Shown here: positions 5,044 to 8,074 of the stretch, in pieces
How the letters are laid out: each line of letters starts with the position of its first letter
Numbering within the stretch: position 1 is the first letter of the stretch
Source of the DNA: DATAYF01 sp036272735
GTDB lineage: Bacteria > Chloroflexota > Ktedonobacteria > Ktedonobacterales > Ktedonobacteraceae
Length of the DNA stretch: 8,074 nucleotides
NCBI GenBank assembly: GCA_036272735.1
Contig: DATAYF010000516.1
Coordinates: 1 to 8,074 of the forward strand
Direction: 5' to 3'
Notes under the pieces: generated by a model
What the model saw: the letters and a program-made list of their open reading frames with translations, nothing else
What the model was told of the DNA's origin: nothing
Databases searched by the model: none
Position numbers and translations under genes: made by a program

Positions 5044-6087
5044 ATGAAACTGGATGAATATGCCTCTAGAGCGCAACTGTATGATGTCTCCTTTCTCAGT
5101 GGACAGTATCATCTCGGTTCGGTGAGTCTCGTCAGGGATCTAGGGGGAGCCTACAATCTCAATCTCTTGTTGCAAACAGAGAGGGGTAAGTATGTGCTTC
5201 GTCTCTATCGCCCTTGGGTCACGCCGTTGCGTCTTTCGCAACTGCATCAGGTGAAGCGTCTCCTGGCTCGTGCAGGCTTTCCAGTGCCTTTGCCGTTGCC
5301 GGCCATCTCTGGCGAGACGATACTGCGCTACCACGATCATCTGCTAGAGCTGGAACCGTTCATCACTCATGATGGAGAAGCTGACACCTGGGAACGCAAT
5401 GCCATAGCTTTCTCCCTGCTAGGAAAATTACACGCCTTTTTGGTAACAGAGGCGATTAACATCCATCTGATCGATCCCATCGTGAGCAATTATGGCACTC
5501 CCGAGATGCTTCTCGCCTGGACACATCAGGCAGCAGAAGAAAGCTCCCAGTCATTCCAACAGGTCAAGACTCAGCAAACACGGCAAGCTCTTTCTCTGTA
5601 TACAGAGACAATACAAATGCTCATCACTTTGCAAGAGCAGTGGGACAAGATACAAGGACATCTCCCGAGGCAGTTGACCCATGGCGATTATGGTGGAGGG
5701 AATCTGCTGTTTCTCCATGAGCAGCCAGTAGCGATGCTGGACTTCGATTTCATGCGGATCAGAGAGCGGGTGTTTGAACTTGCTTACACCTTGTATTGGT
5801 GGCTCAGCAAGCAGGGAAAGGGGCACATTGCAGCTGTGAGTTGCTGGCACCGAGTCAAAGAATTGCTTGCCTCCTACAATGAAGCAACCCTCATGCCACT
5901 AACAGCACAGGAAATACGAGCACTCCCCCTGGAAATGGCACGTGTTCCCTTGTATTGGATTGCGGAAACGCATTTGTTTCCCAACCCGGCCAACGAGGTC
6001 ATCAAGCACGCCGAAAAAATGACAGACGCGCACTGGATACTTGAACACACTAGCCAATTGACTGATCTGTTTGTACAGACAGTATGA
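5044..6087 (+). CDS. APH/choline-kinase-fold phosphotransferase
   Basis: This 347-residue protein belongs to the aminoglycoside phosphotransferase superfamily (protein-kinase-like fold), which also includes homoserine kinase II and choline kinase. The N-lobe has a glycine-rich turn, DLGGAYNLNLLL (32-43), and a strand YVLRLYRP (50-57). The catalytic loop is HGDYGGGN, giving His213, Asp215 and Asn220, and the metal-binding Asp233 lies in LDFDFMRIRERVFELAY. It should transfer phosphate from a nucleotide to the hydroxyl of a small molecule. The motif set does not say whether that is an antibiotic or a metabolite, and nothing nearby points to resistance, so I give no symbol. The ATG has a good Shine-Dalgarno site (AAAAGGA, about 5032-5038). 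The gene stands alone, downstream of a 657-bp non-coding stretch and followed by a hairpin and the MITE. Confidence 0.88.
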   Translation: MKLDEYASRAQLYDVSFLSGQYHLGSVSLVRDLGGAYNLNLLLQTERGKYVLRLYRPWVTPLRLSQLHQVKRLLARAGFPVPLPLPAISGETILRYHDHLLELEPFITHDGEADTWERNAIAFSLLGKLHAFLVTEAINIHLIDPIVSNYGTPEMLLAWTHQAAEESSQSFQQVKTQQTRQALSLYTETIQMLITLQEQWDKIQGHLPRQLTHGDYGGGNLLFLHEQPVAMLDFDFMRIRERVFELAYTLYWWLSKQGKGHIAAVSCWHRVKELLASYNEATLMPLTAQEIRALPLEMARVPLYWIAETHLFPNPANEVIKHAEKMTDAHWILEHTSQLTDLFVQTV

Positions 6088-6094
6088 CCAAAGG

Positions 6095-6133
6095 AGATAC
6101 AAAAAGATGTTGCGTCTTTTGTCTCTATTTTGA
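6095..6133 (+). terminator. Weak terminator-like hairpin after the kinase gene
   Basis: AGATACAAAAAGA (6095-6107) and TCTTTTGTCTCT (6115-6126) pair with one mismatch and one bulge around a 7-nt loop, and ATTTTG follows. It starts 8 bp after the stop codon, the right place for an intrinsic terminator. The stem is AT-rich and the T-run short, so efficiency is doubtful. Confidence 0.4.
6107..6133 (+). other. Eight-codon reading frame behind a strong ribosome binding site
   Basis: AAAGGAG (6089-6095 region) lies 10 nt before an ATG at 6107 that opens MLRLLSLF and then stops at 6131-6133. The site is too good for random sequence, but the frame is tiny and overlaps the hairpin. It may be what is left of a gene that once followed the kinase and was removed. 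I do not claim a functional peptide. Confidence 0.15.
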
Positions 6134-6155
6134 AAGCAGTCTCAGGCCCTTGAGT

Positions 6156-6259
6156 ATTAACCGATACTGTTGCTAAATTCATTTGCGACGCTGGAATAGA
6201 CAGAACATGCCTGCTCAAGGTGAGCACACAAAAATAATTTAGCAACAGTATCATTAACC
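6156..6259. repeat. Target-site duplication ATTAACC flanking the MITE
   Basis: The two copies lie at 6156-6162 and 6253-6259, directly abutting the inverted repeats. They are identical over 7 bp, and over 8 bp if the G at 6163 is counted with the target. Unmutated copies suggest a fairly recent insertion. Confidence 0.75.
6163..6252. mobile_element. 90-bp MITE-like element with perfect 17-bp inverted repeats
   Basis: GATACTGTTGCTAAATT (6163-6179) is repeated exactly, inverted, at 6236-6252. The element is flanked by ATTAACC on both sides (6156-6162 and 6253-6259), a clear target-site duplication of 7 bp, or 8 bp (ATTAACCG) if the first G belongs to the target. It has no coding capacity. The tip ACTGTTGC-AAA resembles the ends of IS6-family elements (GGCACTGTTGCAAA in IS26), which make 8-bp duplications, so an IS6-like transposase could mobilise it in trans (inference). 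Its interior contains a small stem, TGCTCA-AGG-TGAGCA (6212-6226). It lies between the convergent kinase and oxidoreductase genes. Confidence 0.8.
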
Positions 6260-6349
6260 GTACGGAAAACCACGCTAAGGATTCACTGTCTCCTCTTAAC
6301 CATGTATTGAGCGTAAGAGGTATACAGTTTGTATGCATGATAACGTTCC

Positions 6350-6373
6350 TTATGCCATAGACAAGAGAAACAT
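6350..6373 (-). other. Seven-codon reading frame behind an AAGGAGG site
   Basis: Just after the oxidoreductase stop, AAGGAGG (6379-6385) stands 5 nt before an ATG at 6373 that opens MFLLSMA and stops at 6350-6352. The ribosome binding site is near perfect, as if a second gene of the same transcript once began here. What follows leftward is the MITE and the kinase gene's 3' end, so the gene may have been lost. Confidence 0.18.
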
Positions 6374-6387
6374 ACTTTCCTCCTTCT

Positions 6388-7344
6388 TCACTGAACGTTC
6401 AGCACAATTTTCCCTTGATGGTGGCGCGTCTCCAGTCGCTCATGAGCCTGCTTTGCCATGGCGAGGGGAAACACCTGATCAAGGTGAACCGTCAACTGAC
6501 CGTGGTCCACGAGTTTCGTCAGTTCGGCCAGTTGTCGCCCATCAGGGCGGAAGTAGAGGACGTGTGTGTCAATGTGACGGGTGGGTCTCACCTGCTCAAG
6601 ATCCACAATGCTGACGAGCCGTCCCCTCTCGCGCACGACCTGCATACTTTTTGCCGCGGTCTCTCCCCCAACGCAATCCAAGACGGCATCGATACCCTCA
6701 GGACAATCTGCGTGGACAGCTTCTGCGAAGTCCGTTTGCGTATAATCGATGTATTCGCTGGCTCCCAACTGCTGAAGGTACGAGTGATGCTCGCGTTTGG
6801 CCGTAATGAGGACTCGCGCACCTCTTTGAGCCGCCAACTGGACCGCAAAGGTGCCCGTTCCTCCTGCCGCACCGGTAATCAGGAGCGTTTCTCCCGGTTG
6901 GATCCGTAACGCATCGTAGATTGCCTGGTACGCGGTCAGTCCGTTGACGGGCAGCGTGGCCGCGTGTGAAGCGTCCACAGATGAGGGCGCGGGTGCGACA
7001 AGCGCAGCCGGAACAGCGACCTTCTGGGCATAATGTCCGATGCCAACCTGATACGTCGCGCAGACGACTTGCGTCCCCACCGTCAAATCTGTGACGGCGC
7101 TCCCAACCTGTTCAATAATTCCTGCTGATTCCCAGCCAGGGATGAGCGGAAAGTGTTGTCCTTCCAGGGTTATGCTTCCTTGTCGCACTTTCACATCCCA
7201 CATCCCGACACCAGCTGCCTGAACGTTGAGCATGACCTGATCTGGAGCACAGGGTGGCACAGGCAGATCGATAAGCTTGAGCTGATCGGGGCCGCCAAAG
7301 GCGGTAATAGCGATGGCTTGCATCCGTTGTTCTTTGTCTATCAA
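6388..7344 (-). CDS. NADP-dependent quinone-oxidoreductase-like MDR protein
   Basis: This is a zinc-free medium-chain dehydrogenase/reductase. After the start come MQAIAITAFGGPDQLKL, a GroES-like domain with GVGMWDVKVRQG and PLIPGWESAGIIEQVGS, then the nucleotide-binding domain with ITGAAGGTGTFAVQLAA, an AxxGGxG variant typical of NADP(H) binding in quinone-oxidoreductase-like members. It ends in HHQGKIVLNVQ, the usual family end, so it is full length. It should reduce quinones or alpha,beta-unsaturated carbonyls in the cytoplasm with NADPH. I chose the TTG at 7344, 8 nt after AGGAG (7353-7357). The ATG at 7323 begins the conserved domain but lacks a site, and the ATG at 7401 has AAAGGGG before it but adds a charged, unconserved stretch of 19 residues. 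It is a single-gene unit. Confidence 0.87.
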   Translation of the reverse strand: MIDKEQRMQAIAITAFGGPDQLKLIDLPVPPCAPDQVMLNVQAAGVGMWDVKVRQGSITLEGQHFPLIPGWESAGIIEQVGSAVTDLTVGTQVVCATYQVGIGHYAQKVAVPAALVAPAPSSVDASHAATLPVNGLTAYQAIYDALRIQPGETLLITGAAGGTGTFAVQLAAQRGARVLITAKREHHSYLQQLGASEYIDYTQTDFAEAVHADCPEGIDAVLDCVGGETAAKSMQVVRERGRLVSIVDLEQVRPTRHIDTHVLYFRPDGRQLAELTKLVDHGQLTVHLDQVFPLAMAKQAHERLETRHHQGKIVLNVQ

Positions 7345-7477
7345 TGTGTCCTCTCCTTTCTGCAATGCAGCGTTCTCTCTCTCTTTCCTCTTGTTTTCCA
7401 TGTGCTCAACCCCTTTGTCGGGGAGACTGCCTTTCTCTTCCTGGAGAAATGAGGGGAGCCAATGATCGGCTTGCGGT

Positions 7478-7493
7478 TATATATTCATATATA
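7478..7493. promoter_or_regulatory. TATATA-TTCA-TATATA palindrome upstream of the oxidoreductase
   Basis: Perfect 6-bp inverted repeats (7478-7483 and 7488-7493) with a 4-bp spacer lie about 135 bp before the chosen start of the oxidoreductase gene and within its probable promoter region. Symmetric AT-rich sites of this size are common operators, but AT-rich palindromes also arise by chance. The minus strand around it also offers TATA-like -10 candidates. Confidence 0.3.
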
Positions 7494-7576
7494 GGGCTGG
7501 ATTTAAGGTTGCTGCTATCAGCCGCAAAGTAGGTTGCGATTTGTCAACTAGAGAGTGCCTATTTCTATCATAAATG

Positions 7577-7624
7577 CGGCGGCGGAGGACCCCTTGCTTC
7601 GAGCGATGGGGATGAATGCCGCCG
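7577..7624 (+). other. Nested GC-rich hairpin upstream of tnpB (candidate IS605-type end or omega-RNA-like fold)
   Basis: CGGCGGC (7577-7583) pairs with GCCGCCG (7618-7624). Inside, CCCC (7590-7593) pairs with GGGG (7608-7611), and TTGCT (7594-7598) with AGCGA (7602-7606) around a TCG loop, with one bulged T. IS200/IS605-type elements carry such imperfect hairpins at their ends, and the right-end fold doubles as the guide-RNA scaffold. Here it lies 57 bp upstream of tnpB, which fits a left end. A right end left by a neighbouring deleted element is also possible. The fold is seen; its role is inferred. Confidence 0.5.
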
Positions 7625-7644
7625 TTCCTTTCAGCATTTTCTTG

Positions 7645-7673
7645 TTGACTTCCTACACTGTGTATGTTAAAAT
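7645..7673 (+). promoter_or_regulatory. Near-consensus promoter of tnpB
   Basis: TTGACT (7645-7650) and TAAAAT (7668-7673) match five of six bases each and are separated by exactly 17 bp. Transcription should start near 7680, next to the ATG at 7681, so the message would be leaderless. No Shine-Dalgarno site precedes the ATG, which agrees. Confidence 0.65.
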
Positions 7674-7680
7674 GTAGAGT

Positions 7681-8074
7681 ATGGAACAGAAACGCGCGTA
7701 CAAATTCAGGTGGTACCCAACCGACGAGCAGAAGCAGACGCTTGCTCGTACCTTTGGGTGCTGCCGATTTGTCTACAACTGGGCATTGCGTAAGAAAACC
7801 GATGCCTACTATAAGGACAATCAACGCCTGTACTACAAAGACCTCTCTGCCTTGCTGCCTGCGTTGAAGAAACAGGAAGAGACGGCATGGCTTGCTGAAG
7901 TTGCTTCTGTTCCTCTGCAACAAGCGTTGCGCCACCTGGATCGCGCCTTTCTCAACTTCTTTGAGGGTCGTGGCAAGTATCCCACCTTTAAGAAGAAGCG
8001 CCATCGTCAATCTGCGACCTACCCTGGCACTGCTTTCACCTGGCGCAATGGTGCTATCACTCTTGCCAAGATGA
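7681..8074 (+). CDS. tnpB: TnpB, IS200/IS605-type RNA-guided nuclease (5' part only)
   Basis: The first 131 codons of tnpB lie here; the frame is open to the window edge. The N-terminus is typical: a short basic strand MEQKRAYKFRWYPT, the helix DEQKQTLARTFGCCRFVYNWAL, then KTDAYYKDNQRLYYKDLSALLP, SVPLQQALRHLDRAFLNFF and GKYPTFKKKRHRQSATYP. These are the hallmarks of the OrfB/TnpB family N-terminal domain. The RuvC active site and zinc finger lie beyond the window, so activity cannot be judged. TnpB proteins are guided by an RNA from the element's right end to cut DNA. I see no tnpA for a Y1 transposase on the left, so this may be an IS1341-type element moved in trans. The antisense frame at 7477-8010 is a shadow. 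Confidence 0.9.
   Translation, partial: MEQKRAYKFRWYPTDEQKQTLARTFGCCRFVYNWALRKKTDAYYKDNQRLYYKDLSALLPALKKQEETAWLAEVASVPLQQALRHLDRAFLNFFEGRGKYPTFKKKRHRQSATYPGTAFTWRNGAITLAKM

Noticed and set aside
5044..6087. Calling the kinase an aminoglycoside-resistance enzyme
   Set aside because: The HGDxxxxN and DFD motifs are shared by metabolite kinases of the same fold, and no resistance or mobile gene is linked to it directly.
5874..6338. Minus-strand frame of 154 codons
   Set aside because: It runs through the whole MITE and antisense into the 3' end of the kinase gene, with no domain; chance openness is the simpler reading.
7477..8010. Minus-strand frame of 177 codons
   Set aside because: It is antisense to tnpB and crosses its promoter and hairpin, and no family is recognisable.

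Overview
The window looks like an accessory, transposon-rich stretch of a bacterial chromosome of medium GC. The gene set (an ISAzo13-type transposase, an IS605-type TnpB, an ArsR/AHSA1/DUF998/DUF1801/hydrolase cluster, an APH-fold kinase and an MDR oxidoreductase) recalls large, IS-laden Chloroflexota genomes such as Ktedonobacteria. That placement is an impression, not a measurement.

Layout, left to right. (1) About 60-1430, minus strand: an ISAzo13-family insertion sequence whose transposase is split into two overlapping frames. The join is a canonical -1 slippery heptamer (A AAA AAC, 830-836), and the DDE residues are intact in the downstream frame. (2) 1581-4314, minus strand: five tightly packed genes read leftward from 4314. 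They encode an ArsR-type repressor, an AHSA1/SRPBCC protein, a DUF998 membrane protein, a DUF1801 protein and an alpha/beta hydrolase. Start-stop overlaps and short gaps with good Shine-Dalgarno sites mark them as one operon. A 9-bp inverted repeat (4334-4361) brackets the -35 box of the only evident promoter, which suggests autoregulation by the ArsR protein. (3) 4387-5043: a long non-coding stretch with three copies of a GTGCGAAGAGTGATCA-like repeat (4720-4778), possibly a decayed IS end. (4) 5044-6087, plus strand: an APH-family small-molecule kinase followed by a weak terminator-like hairpin. (5) 6163-6252: a 90-bp MITE-like element with perfect 17-bp inverted repeats and flanking ATTAACC direct repeats; its tips resemble IS6-family ends. 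(6) 6388-7344, minus strand: an NADP-dependent quinone-oxidoreductase-like MDR protein. (7) 7577-8074, plus strand: a strong nested hairpin, a textbook sigma70-type promoter, and the start of a tnpB gene that runs off the window. The promoter sits so close to the ATG that the mRNA should be nearly leaderless.

The five-gene operon is the only clear multi-gene unit. A sensor-repressor, a small-ligand-binding AHSA1 domain, a multi-spanning membrane protein and a hydrolase would fit a response to a small hydrophobic molecule, but the sequence does not identify a ligand. I saw no CRISPR array, rRNA or tRNA, and no convincing new defence system. The least ordinary items are the frameshifting transposase, the 90-bp MITE and the structured DNA just upstream of tnpB.
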